Source: Oscillospiraceae bacterium (GTDB lineage: Bacteria; Bacillota; Clostridia; Oscillospirales; CAG-382). Taken from it: DNA of 50,483 nucleotides. The DNA is taken from positions 1 through 50,483 of the forward strand of contig JAFLUP010000005.1 of assembly GCA_022508745.1 (NCBI GenBank), given 5' to 3'. Shown here one piece after another: positions 36,863-45,482 of this stretch. Position 1 is the first letter of the stretch, and every line of letters starts with the position of its first letter. Both the position numbers and the translations under genes were made by a program. The notes under the pieces were generated by a model. The model had not been told where the DNA came from. It saw nothing but the letters and a program-made list of their open reading frames with translations, and ran no database searches.

Positions 36863-37636
36863 TTAGCGTGCAGCCGCAATGATGGTGGTGAAGTCCGGTG
36901 CTTTGAGTGCGGCGCCGCCGATCAGACCGCCATCCACGTTGACCTTGCCCAGCAGCTCGGCGCAGTTCTTCGCGTTCATGGAACCGCCGTACTGGATGGT
37001 GGTGGCTTCCGCGACCGCTTCGCTGTACAGGGACGCGAGGGTAGCGCGGATCTCGCCGCAGACCTCGTCCGCCTGCTCCGCCGTTGCGGTTTTGCCGGTG
37101 CCGATGGCCCAGACCGGCTCATAGGCGATGATGATGTTCTCCATCTGCTCCGCCGTGATGTCCGCCAGGTCGATCTTCACCTGCATGGAGATGATCTCGG
37201 AGGTGATGCCCTGCTCGCGCTGCTCCAGCAGCTCGCCCACGCAGAGGATGACCTTCAGACCCGCTTCCAGCGCGGCTTTCACCCGCTTGTTAACGGTCAG
37301 GTCGGTCTCCCCGAAGTACTGACGGCGCTCGGAGTGCCCGATGATGACGTATTCCACGCCGCAGGCGACCAGCATATCGGCGGAAATTTCGCCGGTGTAT
37401 GCGCCGCTCTTCTCCCAGTGGCAGTTCTCCGCGCCGATCTTGAGGAACGTGCCCTTCGCCGCTTTCACGGCCGCGTCGATGTCCACATAGGGGACGCAGG
37501 CGACCACGGTGACGCCGCTGTTGTCCGCGCCTGCGTTCTCCGCAAGGATCGCCTCGATCAGTTCGGTCGCCTCCGCGGGAGTCTTGTTCATTTTCCAGTT
37601 GCCGGCGATGATCGCCTTACGAGTCGCTTTATTCAT
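36863..37636 (-). CDS. tpiA: Triosephosphate isomerase
   Basis: A 257-residue TIM-barrel enzyme interconverting glyceraldehyde 3-phosphate and dihydroxyacetone phosphate in glycolysis. All active-site elements are present: Lys in AGNWKMNK, His in IGHSERRQYFGE, Glu in IAYEPVWAIGTGKTA with loop 6 after it, and the phosphate-binding YGGSMNAKNC and GGLIGGAALK. Its ATG is 21 bases downstream of pgk with AAGAAGGAATT as ribosome site, so the two form a glycolytic operon driven by the promoter at 38905. Length and sequence are standard. Confidence 0.97.
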   Translation of the reverse strand: MNKATRKAIIAGNWKMNKTPAEATELIEAILAENAGADNSGVTVVACVPYVDIDAAVKAAKGTFLKIGAENCHWEKSGAYTGEISADMLVACGVEYVIIGHSERRQYFGETDLTVNKRVKAALEAGLKVILCVGELLEQREQGITSEIISMQVKIDLADITAEQMENIIIAYEPVWAIGTGKTATAEQADEVCGEIRATLASLYSEAVAEATTIQYGGSMNAKNCAELLGKVNVDGGLIGGAALKAPDFTTIIAAAR

Positions 37637-37657
37637 GGGAAATTCCTTCTTTCTCTT

Positions 37658-38863
37658 TTATTTGTCCGTCATTGCGGCGATACCGGGCAACTCGATGCCC
37701 TCCAGGTATTCCAGCGAAGCGCCGCCGCCGGTGGAGATGTGGCTCATCTTGTCGCCGAAGCCCAGCGTGTTGACCGCCGCAGCGGAGTCGCCGCCGCCGA
37801 TGATGGTGGTCGCGTCGGTTTCCGCCATGGCTTTCGCGATTGCGATGGTGCCTTCCGCGAGGATCGGGTTCTCAAACACGCCCATCGGACCGTTCCAGAC
37901 CACCGTCTTTGCGGTTCTGACTGCCTCTGCGAACAGCTCGCGGGTCTTGGGGCCGATGTCCAGACCCATCATGTCCGCCGGGATGGCGTCGGAGGGGACG
38001 ACCACCGTCTCGATGGGAGCGTCGATGGGGTTCGGGAAGGACGCGGCGCAGACCGTATCCACGGGGAGCAGCAGCTTCACGCCGTTCTCCTCCGCTTTTT
38101 TCAGCATTTCGCGGCAGTAGTCCAGCTTTTCGTCGTCCACCAGCGAGGTACCGATGGTGTGTCCCTGCGCCTTGAGGAAGGTGTACGCCATGCCGCCGCC
38201 GATGATGAGGGTGTCCGCCTTGGTCAGCAGGTTGGCGATGACGTTGAGCTTATCCGCCACCTTTGCGCCGCCGAGGATGCAGACGAAGGGACGAACCGGG
38301 TTGTTGACCGCGTCGCCCAGGAACTTGACTTCTTTTGCCATCAGGTAGCCGTTGGCGGATTCCTCCACGAAGGAAGCCACGCCCACGGTGGAGCAATGTG
38401 CGCGGTGCGCCGCGCCGAAGGCGTCGTTGACGAACAGATCCGCAAGGGACGCCAGTTCTTTGGAGAAAGTCTCCACGTTTTTCGTCTCTTCCGCGCGATA
38501 GCGGGTATTTTGCAGCAGAACCACGTCGCCGTCCTTCATTGCGGCAACGGCAGCCTTGGCGTTATCGCCCACGACGGTGTCGTCAGCGGCGAACACCACG
38601 TTCTTTGCCAGCTTCTCGCTCAACCGCTCTGCGACGGGGGCAAGGGAGTATTCCGGCAGCGGAGCGCCCTTCGGCTTGCCCATATGGGAGCAGAGGATGA
38701 CCTTCGCGTTCTGCTCGATCAGATACTTGATGGTCGGCAGGGCGGCGACGATACGGGTCTCGTCGGTGATGACGCCGTTTTTGATCGGAACATTGAAATC
38801 ACAGCGGACAAGCACCCGCTTGCCGGCGACCCGCAGATCCTCTACGGTTTTCTTAACATTCAT
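37658..38863 (-). CDS. pgk: Phosphoglycerate kinase
   Basis: A 401-residue glycolytic kinase that makes ATP from 1,3-bisphosphoglycerate. N-domain signatures are [15 protein letters not shown] and [22 protein letters not shown] and [15 protein letters not shown] bind substrate, and C-domain elements are [23 protein letters not shown], and [12 protein letters not shown] with [27 protein letters not shown] upstream of the ATG is the ribosome site. The gene begins a two-gene operon with tpiA; gap, gpmI and eno are not in the window, unlike the gap-pgk-tpi order of many Firmicutes. Confidence 0.97.
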   Translation of the reverse strand: MNVKKTVEDLRVAGKRVLVRCDFNVPIKNGVITDETRIVAALPTIKYLIEQNAKVILCSHMGKPKGAPLPEYSLAPVAERLSEKLAKNVVFAADDTVVGDNAKAAVAAMKDGDVVLLQNTRYRAEETKNVETFSKELASLADLFVNDAFGAAHRAHCSTVGVASFVEESANGYLMAKEVKFLGDAVNNPVRPFVCILGGAKVADKLNVIANLLTKADTLIIGGGMAYTFLKAQGHTIGTSLVDDEKLDYCREMLKKAEENGVKLLLPVDTVCAASFPNPIDAPIETVVVPSDAIPADMMGLDIGPKTRELFAEAVRTAKTVVWNGPMGVFENPILAEGTIAIAKAMAETDATTIIGGGDSAAAVNTLGFGDKMSHISTGGGASLEYLEGIELPGIAAMTDK

Positions 38864-38904
38864 GTTTTCATTTCTCCTTTTTCTGTTGTCTGTTTTGCAC
38901 CCTC

Positions 38905-38933
38905 ATTGTAGCACAACGCCCCGCGTTCGTCAA
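38905..38933 (-). promoter_or_regulatory. Promoter of the pgk-tpiA operon
   Basis: Minus strand TTGACG (38928-38933), 17-base spacer, TACAAT (38905-38910) with extended -10 TGC. It is 41 bases upstream of the pgk ATG. Confidence 0.85.
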
Positions 38934-38976
38934 GTGGCTAAGCGGGAAATCCCGCCGCAAATTGGGAGAAATTTTC

Positions 38977-40386
38977 TCAAGAGAACTTCTCCTGTGCGTA
39001 AGCGCGGAAGGCGTCCAGATTGTTCCGCAGGATGGTGGTGAACCGCACGTCGTCCAGCAGTACATCCGCGAGCATCCCCGAGGAAAGGTTCCGCACGGAG
39101 CTTTCCTGCGTGCCGTATACCCAGCCGAAATCGAACACTGCGCTCCCCAGGATGGTTTCCAGCATACAGGTCTGGTCATTATCCAGCGAATACAGGGTGA
39201 TGTAGGTCTGGATCTCCGCTTCCTGCAGCAGTGCGCCGCCGGCGGCACAGAGGGCGGTGAGCCCCAATCCGCTGCGGGAGGCGCTGGTGGTCTGCGCAGG
39301 GACGGAAAGCACGTTCCCGGTCACGGCGATGGGGCAGCGGTAGCCGGTCTGCTCCGCGTCCCCTTTGGGAAGGGGCAGGATCCCGTATTCCCGGGAGGCT
39401 TTGGTATAGAAGTTCTTGATCTCCTCCAGCTCCGCAAACAGGAAGCCCAGCCGCCCGTCGGAGAAGGCCACGGCGGCTTTCCCGCCGTCCTGCGGATAGC
39501 GGCAGGCGCTGTTATACAGGGCGCGGATGGGCTGGATCCACTCGGACAGCGCGTCCGCGTCGTCCGTCACGAAATCCACCGTCCCGCCGTCCTTCCGCGG
39601 GAACAGTGCGTCGTCCGTCCCGCACCACAGCAGGTAGGGGAGCAGTTCGGTGTTGTCCCGCGAGGAGTAGCCGAACACGTCGGTATCCAGATCGTAGCTG
39701 GTTTTATTCATCACGGAGGCGGCCACCGCTTCCGCGTAGCGTCGGAAGGTCGCCATGGTCCAGTTGCCCGCGATGACCTCCTTTTCCGGCAGGGGAAGCC
39801 CGGTGTTCCGCACCAGCTCCCGGTCGTAAAAGAGGACATAGGTGTGGTCGTAGCTCTGCGCCGACGGATCGGGAAGCAGGTACAGCCCGCTGCCCGCCTG
39901 CAGCGCCCGCGCCGCGTCCGCGTTGTAGCAGGCTTCCTCCGGGGAAAAGAAGGGCAGTCGGCTCAAATCCTGCAAAAGTCCCTCCGACCAGAGTGCGGCG
40001 CTGGTCTCGGCGGAATAGCAGAGCAGATCCCCCACGGGGGTCCCGGACACCTGCGCCTCCCGCAGGGTCTCCAGAATCTCCTCTTCCGCCACCGTGCGAA
40101 CCTCCACCTGCATCCCGTAGGAGGAGGCGATCAGCTCGTTGCGGTTTTTCAGCGCCCCGCGCACGGAGCCGGCGGCTTCCTCGTCCCCTTGGATGGTTTT
40201 CGCGTCCGGCGCCAGGACGGTCAGCGTATCCCCGCGGAACTCATCCGTCTGCGGCAGGGATTCCGCGATCTCCTCCAAACGCTGGGACGTGGTTTCCTTT
40301 GAGACGTCCGGCGGCAACGCCACGTTGGCGCAGCCCACCGTCCATAGAAGAACCGCAAGCAATCCCGCTCCTATCCATTTTTTCAT
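38977..40386 (-). CDS. Extracellular solute-binding lipoprotein, paralogue
   Basis: A 469-residue lipoprotein: signal MKKWIGAGLLAVLLWTVGC with lipobox TVGC, then a solute-binding fold (DTLTVLAPDAKTIQG, LKNRNELIASSYGMQVEV, VGDLLCYSAETSAALWSEGL, YVLFYDRELVRNTGLPLPEK, WTMATFRRYAEAV, GYSSRDN). Its order of elements parallels the lipoprotein at 24401, with NRxxL-ssYGi and a late TMxxF segment, so the two are distant paralogues. No permease or ATPase gene is near. AAAGGAACAT precedes the ATG. Downstream is the pgk promoter region; upstream is a parS site and a possible operator. Confidence 0.82.
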   Translation of the reverse strand: MKKWIGAGLLAVLLWTVGCANVALPPDVSKETTSQRLEEIAESLPQTDEFRGDTLTVLAPDAKTIQGDEEAAGSVRGALKNRNELIASSYGMQVEVRTVAEEEILETLREAQVSGTPVGDLLCYSAETSAALWSEGLLQDLSRLPFFSPEEACYNADAARALQAGSGLYLLPDPSAQSYDHTYVLFYDRELVRNTGLPLPEKEVIAGNWTMATFRRYAEAVAASVMNKTSYDLDTDVFGYSSRDNTELLPYLLWCGTDDALFPRKDGGTVDFVTDDADALSEWIQPIRALYNSACRYPQDGGKAAVAFSDGRLGFLFAELEEIKNFYTKASREYGILPLPKGDAEQTGYRCPIAVTGNVLSVPAQTTSASRSGLGLTALCAAGGALLQEAEIQTYITLYSLDNDQTCMLETILGSAVFDFGWVYGTQESSVRNLSSGMLADVLLDDVRFTTILRNNLDAFRAYAQEKFS

Positions 40387-40421
40387 AGTCGTAGATGTTC
40401 CTTTCTCGGAGCCAATAGTTC

Positions 40422-40454
40422 CGCAAATTAAACCTATTTGCGATTAGTAAGCAA
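40422..40454 (-). promoter_or_regulatory. Candidate promoter and operator for the 38977 lipoprotein
   Basis: Minus strand TTGCTT (40449-40454), 16-base spacer, TTTAAT (40427-40432). A perfect inverted repeat CGCAAAT (40422-40428) and ATTTGCG (40436-40442) covers the -10, a natural place for a repressor. Confidence 0.45.
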
Positions 40455-40473
40455 CAATTTATAGATCATTTTT

Positions 40474-40489
40474 CGTTTCACGTGAAACA
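40474..40489. promoter_or_regulatory. parS centromere site, copy 1
   Basis: CGTTTCACGTGAAACA matches the conserved ParB/Spo0J site TGTTTCACGTGAAACA at 15 of 16 positions, and its 14-bp core GTTTCACGTGAAAC is a perfect palindrome. It abuts the stop codon of the gene at 40490. Confidence 0.9.
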
Positions 40490-41044
40490 TCACGAAAGGT
40501 CTATCGTTCCCTCCATGTATTTCTGCCATGTTTCCGAATATCTGTCCCCGAATGTGACGCTTGTGATTTTCGAGTAGGGAATTTCAATATCCTCCAGCCA
40601 ATTTCCGTCCGCATCGAACGGAGCGATCACAACCGATGTCTTTTTCGGTTTCTTGACTGTCCCGATGCAATAGAACGCTTCCCCGGCTTCGAATTTTTCG
40701 TTTTGGACAATCACGAAGCGGCCCAACGGCAGCAAGGACGCAAAAGCAGATTGCCAAGACGACAAATTTACATCCGGCTTCTCCACATTGCGGAGCAATC
40801 CGTTTTTCTCGTTGATTTTTACGCACAAGTCATCTTTTATCTCTATCTTCTTCAGATCCGAGATTTTTCGAATTTGAAATCCGTCGAGAATAAAATCATC
40901 TTCTTCGACGCCAAGCATCAACGTATCCGAATGTCCCAAAACATAGAAATACCAATAGTTTTCGTCATAGGAGAAATAGCATCTGCAAAGATCGTATGTT
41001 CCCGTCGCATTATGCAGACGGTTCAATTTTTCCGCCTTTTTCAT
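40490..41044 (-). CDS. Hypothetical protein downstream of rlmD
   Basis: A 184-residue soluble protein I do not recognise. It has a regular alternation of short strands (FYVLGHSDTLMLGVEEDDFILD, KKIEIKDDLCVKINE, FYCIGTVKKPKKTSVVIAPF), suggesting two related beta domains joined by NLSSWQSAFASLLPLG. There is no signal or membrane segment. It is noticeably richer in AT than its operon partners, which may mean recent acquisition. Its ATG shares one base with the stop codon of rlmD (TAATG), so its translation is coupled to that gene. Its stop codon directly touches a parS site. Confidence 0.65.
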   Translation of the reverse strand: MKKAEKLNRLHNATGTYDLCRCYFSYDENYWYFYVLGHSDTLMLGVEEDDFILDGFQIRKISDLKKIEIKDDLCVKINEKNGLLRNVEKPDVNLSSWQSAFASLLPLGRFVIVQNEKFEAGEAFYCIGTVKKPKKTSVVIAPFDADGNWLEDIEIPYSKITSVTFGDRYSETWQKYMEGTIDLS

Positions 41045-42453
41045 TATTTATCACACAACTCCATTCTTTCCAGCAGCGCCACCGTTTCCACGTGTCCCGT
41101 GGAAGGGAACATATCAAAGGGAATCGCCGTGACGACGTGATAGCACACGTCGTTCTGCGGATCGCACAGGGACGCGCAATTGGCGGCGAGGGTGGCGGGG
41201 TTACAGGAAATATACACGATCCGCTCCGGCGCGGCGGTCAGCAGCGTGGAGATCACCTCCGGCGAAAGTCCTTTGCGGGGCGGATCCACCACGATCACGT
41301 CCGGCTTGCCGAACACTTCCGTGCAGCGCTGCACGCCGAGGGAGGCGTCCCCGCAGACAAACTGCGTGTTTTCCGCCGTTCTGCCGTTGTCCGAGGCGTT
41401 TTTTCGAGCGTTTTCCACCGCTTCCGGCACCACTTCCACGCCGAACAGCTTCTGCTCGTCGTTCACCATGGTGAGCCCGACGGTTCCGGCGCCGCAATAG
41501 AGATCCAGCAGCACCCCGTTTTCCGGCACTGCCGCCAATTCCGCCGCTTTGCGGTACAGCTCCTCCGCACAAGCGGCATTGACCTGATAAAACGCCGTCG
41601 GAGAAAGGGAAAACCGCTTGCCGCAGAGATGATCCCGCAGGGTCGGCTCTCCCACCAGACAGCGTGTCTCCCTGCCGAGGATGGTATTTCCCGCCTCCGG
41701 GTTCAGGTTCAGCGAAACGCCGATCACCTCCGGGAACGCCCGGAGCAGCGCCTGCGCCATGAATTCCGCCTGCGGGAAGGGCTTTGCCGCCACCATGCAG
41801 ACAGAAACCTCCCCGGCACGATTCTTCCGCATCATCAGATGGCGCAAAACGCCGGTTCCGCGCTTCTCGTTCCAGACCGGGACGTGCTGCTCGACAATTT
41901 GTTTCACGTGAAACATGGCGATTCTCGCGAAGATCCCATCCTGAAGCGGGCAATCTGTATGCTCCACCACGGCATGGGAGTGCCGCGCATAGTAGCCGAA
42001 CGCCGCGCGACCCGGTTCCGGCTCACAAAGGGGATAGACCACCTTGTTGCGGTAGCGCTCCTCATTGACGGAAACGGTGGGTTCCACCGGCACATCCAGA
42101 TGCCCGATCCGCTGAAAGGCGTTGACCACCAGTTCCCGTTGGATGTCATGCTCCGCTTCCCGCCGCAAATGCCGAAAGACGCATCCGCCGCAGCGCTGAT
42201 AGACCGGGCAGCCCGGATCCTTTCGAACCTGCGAGGGGCGCAGCAGCTCCTCCGGGCGACCGATGGCGTAGGTTTTCGTCTCCTTGATGATCCGCACCTG
42301 CACACGGTCGCCGGGGGCGGTCAGCGGCACAAAGACCACCATGCCGTCCTCCAGCCTGCCCACGCCGTTCCCGTCCGGGTTGATCCCCGTGATCTCCACG
42401 GAGAAGAGCTTGTTTTTTCGACCGGATTCCCGTTCTTTTGCGCTCGCGCTCAC
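41044..42453 (-). CDS. rlmD: 23S rRNA (uracil-5-)-methyltransferase RlmD-type
   Basis: A 469-residue TrmA-family enzyme that methylates a uracil of 23S rRNA. The N-terminal TRAM domain is at about 12-75 (FSVEITGINPDGNGVGR). The iron-sulfur cluster cysteines are CPVYQRCGGC plus the Cys of EHTDCPL. The SAM domain shows LLDLYCGAGTVGLTM, GVEVVPEAVENARKN, VIVVDPPRKGL, and the catalytic Cys in VYISCNPATLAAN. RlmCD-type Firmicutes enzymes may modify two positions, so the exact uridine is uncertain. The gene overlaps the RnfD-like gene by 4 bases. A parS palindrome is embedded in its codons for MFHVKQ. Confidence 0.92.
   Translation of the reverse strand: MSASAKERESGRKNKLFSVEITGINPDGNGVGRLEDGMVVFVPLTAPGDRVQVRIIKETKTYAIGRPEELLRPSQVRKDPGCPVYQRCGGCVFRHLRREAEHDIQRELVVNAFQRIGHLDVPVEPTVSVNEERYRNKVVYPLCEPEPGRAAFGYYARHSHAVVEHTDCPLQDGIFARIAMFHVKQIVEQHVPVWNEKRGTGVLRHLMMRKNRAGEVSVCMVAAKPFPQAEFMAQALLRAFPEVIGVSLNLNPEAGNTILGRETRCLVGEPTLRDHLCGKRFSLSPTAFYQVNAACAEELYRKAAELAAVPENGVLLDLYCGAGTVGLTMVNDEQKLFGVEVVPEAVENARKNASDNGRTAENTQFVCGDASLGVQRCTEVFGKPDVIVVDPPRKGLSPEVISTLLTAAPERIVYISCNPATLAANCASLCDPQNDVCYHVVTAIPFDMFPSTGHVETVALLERMELCDK
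41900..41915. promoter_or_regulatory. parS centromere site, copy 2, inside rlmD
   Basis: TGTTTCACGTGAAACA is a perfect 16-base match to the ParB/Spo0J binding consensus. In the reading frame of rlmD it spells part of MFHVKQ. It is 1.4 kb from the first copy. Confidence 0.95.
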
Positions 42454-43454
42454 GTTGTCCTCCTGTTGGGATCCGCCAAAGTCCCGCTCTGCTTTTTCTT
42501 CTTGCGGGTCTCAAAGTAATTGAGGGGACGGGTGACCCGTTCCAGCAGCGGGGAGAGCAGACTCACCACCAAGACCGCCGCCAACGCGCCCTCTCCGCCG
42601 AAGGTGTCCCGGAAGAACACGGTCAAAACGCCGGCGATCCCACCGAAGAGCAGTTTTCCGCCCGGGGTGCGCGGCAGCGTCGCCGGGTCGTTCATGGCGA
42701 AGATGGCCACCAGCGTGATCCCGCCGGACAGCAGATACAGCCACGCGTAATTCAGCATTTCCGCGTCGTCCGGCGCAAACGCCATGGAAAGCACCAGGAT
42801 CACCAGCGCGTAAGAGCCGGTGGCGGAAAGGGAAAGCAGCTTGCGCACCAGCAGCCAGACGCCTCCCAGCAGCAGGCAGGCGACCCCCACCGCGCCGATG
42901 GCGCCGGAGGCGAAGCCGTACAGCTGCGGGACGGTGCCGTCCTCATACAGCCTCCCGCCCTGCAGGATGCCCAGCGGCGTGCGCACCCGGTAATACTCCA
43001 CCAGCGCAGGATCCAACTCGATCTGAAACGCCGGGAAATAGGCAAAGGGCGGGGTGTAGCGCCCCATATACTGCGGATACAGCAGATGCAGCAGCACCGC
43101 CGCAAAAATCGAGGAATTGAACAGCCGATGTCCGAAATACCGGTAGAACGCCCGGCAGACAACCACCGGCAGCGCCGCAAGCGCACAGAACCACAGCGGG
43201 ACCGTCACCGGGAACCAGAAGGCGGTCAGAACGCCGGTGAGGAACGCAAAGGGGGACAGCGCATCCTTCACGGGGTTCCGGCAGATGAATTTCTGCACCG
43301 GAAAATCGAGAATCGCGCAGCATAAACCGCACAAAATCATCAGCACCGCGGCGCGTCCTCCATACAGATACACGCCCCATGCCGCCGCCGGGAGCAGCGC
43401 GATCAAGAGATCCAGCCCCAAAGCGGTTTTATTTCGCGGGGAACGAATAAACAT
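42450..43454 (-). CDS. RnfD-like membrane protein (divergent)
   Basis: A 334-residue protein with about nine transmembrane helices, of the RnfD/NqrB family that carries electrons and flavin in sodium-pumping complexes. Family segments are MFIRSPRNKTALGLDLLIALLP, GVLTAFWFPVTVPLW, AFYRYFGHRLFNSSIFAA and IFAMNDPATLPRTPGGKLLFG. The covalent-FMN threonine seems kept as Thr159 in RVRTPLGIL, but the SGA normally preceding it is lost, and the GETSALALLLGG signature reads GAVGVACLLLGG. It follows an RnfC-like gene as in rnfCDGEAB, but G, E, A and B are absent. ATGA overlap with rlmD. Confidence 0.8.
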   Translation of the reverse strand: MFIRSPRNKTALGLDLLIALLPAAAWGVYLYGGRAAVLMILCGLCCAILDFPVQKFICRNPVKDALSPFAFLTGVLTAFWFPVTVPLWFCALAALPVVVCRAFYRYFGHRLFNSSIFAAVLLHLLYPQYMGRYTPPFAYFPAFQIELDPALVEYYRVRTPLGILQGGRLYEDGTVPQLYGFASGAIGAVGVACLLLGGVWLLVRKLLSLSATGSYALVILVLSMAFAPDDAEMLNYAWLYLLSGGITLVAIFAMNDPATLPRTPGGKLLFGGIAGVLTVFFRDTFGGEGALAAVLVVSLLSPLLERVTRPLNYFETRKKKKQSGTLADPNRRTT

Positions 43455-43485
43455 AGAAATCTCCTTTCCCTTTCCTGCTTCCCGT

Positions 43486-44754
43486 TCAGACGTTTGCCGG
43501 CGGCTTCCGGTGCTTTACGATCTGTTCCCGGAGCGGAAGCGCCGCCGGGCAGACGAAATCGCAGCAGCCGCAATCGAAGCAGACGGACGCCAGCGCCTTG
43601 ACGGAACGGTAGTTCCGCTCCCGCAGGATGCGGAAGGGCTGCAAGCGCATGGGACATACCTCCGCGCACCGCCCGCAGGAAATGCAGTGCCCCGGCCTCC
43701 GTTTCACCGGCAGGGAGGAAAACACGCACTCCGTGCTTCCGTCGAGAATCCCTTCCGCCGCTTCTCCGTGCAGGGGAGAGCCCAAGCGGGTCACATACGC
43801 GCCGCCCTTGAATTTGCAAACCTGCAGCAGGAAGCGCCACGGCGTGCCGAAGGGCGTTTTCACCACCAGATCCTTCCCGAAACCGTCCCCCGCGGCGGTC
43901 AGCCAGCGGGCGGTCTGGGGTTCCCCCGTCAGCAGGGCGCGGTAGAGCGCCTCCGCCGTCTGCGCGCGGACAATGAAGATCCCTTCGTCCTGTGCGCTTT
44001 TGCCGCGGGGCAGCCGTCTGGCGTAGATGGCTTCGTACAGCGTTTCCTCCCACAGGGGGAATTTTGCCTCCACCTCCCCCAGAACCACAAGGGACGGATC
44101 GTTGATCAGCGCGCGGAACACGTCCGCCTGCTTGCGCTGCATCCGATCGACGATGAGCAGGATCTTGGTGGCGCCCAGCAGCTGCAGCAGCACCTTCGCG
44201 CCGTTGAGAACCTCCCCCGGCGCGCGGAGCGCCGCCCGACAGCCGGTGAGGGACCAGCCGTCCGCGTCCGTCAGGTCGATCACCACCCGACGGGTCTCCG
44301 TCCGGTGTGCCTTTTGCACCCGCCGCCAGAGCCAATCGCCGGAATAGATGTCCCAGATCCCCAGCGTTTTCGTCGCTTCCAGCAGCTCCTCGCGGCTCAT
44401 GTCCGCCAGCCGGTTCTGTTCCGGCGGACGCGCCTGCAAACACGTCGTATCCGCCTCCGCTCCGGCGGAAACGATCTTCGCATAATGGGAGGAGCGGTTC
44501 TCAAACACCCCCGCGAAGGTCCCGGGGATGGACGCATAGATGGGCGTCCCGTCCGAAAGGGTCGCAAGCAGCGTTCCCGCCTGCACGGGCTCGTCCTCCC
44601 GACAGGCGAGGGTATAGCTCTCCCCGTCCAGACGGAGATAGACCTCCTCCAACTCCGCCGGGGTCACCGTATGCGGATGCGCCACGATGCGGACGCTCTC
44701 CTGCTCGGTCGCACGCGCGGGGAGGAAGATCCCTCCCGGATATCTCAATACCAT
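43486..44754 (-). CDS. RnfC-like iron-sulfur protein (divergent)
   Basis: A 422-residue protein. The N-terminus (YPGGIFLPA, then biotinyl-like SDGTPIYASIPGTFAGVFENR) and the C-terminal ferredoxin domain with two CxxCxxC-type clusters (CISCGRCAEVCP from about 357 and CFDCGCCDFVCP from about 392) are those of RnfC. However the NADH/FMN-binding signature GxGGAGFP is replaced by IWDIYSGDWLWRR near 133-145, and the following NGAECEP loop reads DLTDADGWSLT. So electron entry from NADH looks lost. The start at 44754 has GGAGG 8 bases upstream; a TTG at 44769 is an alternative. It begins the operon with RnfD-like, rlmD and an unknown gene. Confidence 0.8.
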   Translation of the reverse strand: MVLRYPGGIFLPARATEQESVRIVAHPHTVTPAELEEVYLRLDGESYTLACREDEPVQAGTLLATLSDGTPIYASIPGTFAGVFENRSSHYAKIVSAGAEADTTCLQARPPEQNRLADMSREELLEATKTLGIWDIYSGDWLWRRVQKAHRTETRRVVIDLTDADGWSLTGCRAALRAPGEVLNGAKVLLQLLGATKILLIVDRMQRKQADVFRALINDPSLVVLGEVEAKFPLWEETLYEAIYARRLPRGKSAQDEGIFIVRAQTAEALYRALLTGEPQTARWLTAAGDGFGKDLVVKTPFGTPWRFLLQVCKFKGGAYVTRLGSPLHGEAAEGILDGSTECVFSSLPVKRRPGHCISCGRCAEVCPMRLQPFRILRERNYRSVKALASVCFDCGCCDFVCPAALPLREQIVKHRKPPANV

Positions 44755-44801
44755 CCCATGGTCCTCCAATCTTGTCCGGCTGTGTACCTTTCCATCTTTC
44801 C

Positions 44802-44830
44802 ATTATAGCAGGGTATTCCCCGTAATGCAA
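44802..44830 (-). promoter_or_regulatory. Promoter of the RnfC-like operon
   Basis: Minus strand TTGCAT (44825-44830), 17-base spacer, TATAAT (44802-44807) preceded by TGC. It is 47 bases upstream of the RnfC-like ATG and back to back with the next promoter. Confidence 0.82.
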
Positions 44831-44853
44831 GTAAAACTTTTGTCAGAAGTATA

Positions 44854-44882
44854 TTGAAAAAAAGAACAAAATCGAGTATAAT
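44854..44882 (+). promoter_or_regulatory. Promoter of the DUF4364-nth-ttcA cluster
   Basis: TTGAAA (44854-44859), 17-base spacer, TATAAT (44877-44882), 45 bases upstream of the TTG start of the DUF4364 gene. Confidence 0.85.
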
Positions 44883-44927
44883 AGAAGAAAATCCGAAAAT
44901 CCCGCGCAAGAAACGGAGGGAAACGCC

Positions 44928-45482
44928 TTGGAGCTTGATGAAAAACAGATCCGCACCCAAGCGAAAATTTTTATTCTGTACATCCTCGGCAACATCGACG
45001 AGCCGGTGGAGTTCTCCACCGTCAACGATATGATCCTGCAGGACGGGCTGGTGGGCTATTTCGATTTCGCCCCCGCCTTCAGCGAACTGCTGGAACAGGG
45101 GCAGCTCGCGCTGGCCGCCCGCACCCCGGAAGGGGAGCCGCTGTACACCATCACCCCCCAGGGAAGAGCCGTTCTGGAGACCTACGAGCAGGAATTGCTC
45201 TCCGACGACAAGGACCGCGCCATCCGCCACGCCCTGCGGGTGCTCGCCCAAAAGCGGGACGGCATCCGGCAGACCAGCCGCTTGACCGAATCCGGCAACG
45301 GCTGGACCGTGACCTGCACCATCGAGGACAAGCAAAAGGTCCTGTTTGAAACCTCCGTTTTCTTAAGCGATCATCCCCTCGCCGAGCGGCTGCGCAACAA
45401 CTTTGACGACCGCGCCGACATCATCTACCGAGGGGTCCTCGCCCTCCTTTCCGGAGACGTGGACTTTATCTTCGATGCGTAG
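44928..45482 (+). CDS. DUF4364 family protein
   Basis: A 184-residue protein of DUF4364, a family nearly confined to Clostridia. Residues 8-80 look like a winged helix (QAKIFILYILGNIDEPVEFSTVNDMIL, then YTITPQGRAVLETYEQEL), and the C-terminal half is a small beta sheet (WTVTCTIEDKQKVLFETSVFL) ending LLSGDVDFIF. It may be a transcription regulator; no ligand is known. The start is a TTG with CGGAGGG 7 bases upstream and a promoter at 44854. Its end overlaps the nth start by 8 bases. Confidence 0.88.
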   Translation: MELDEKQIRTQAKIFILYILGNIDEPVEFSTVNDMILQDGLVGYFDFAPAFSELLEQGQLALAARTPEGEPLYTITPQGRAVLETYEQELLSDDKDRAIRHALRVLAQKRDGIRQTSRLTESGNGWTVTCTIEDKQKVLFETSVFLSDHPLAERLRNNFDDRADIIYRGVLALLSGDVDFIFDA

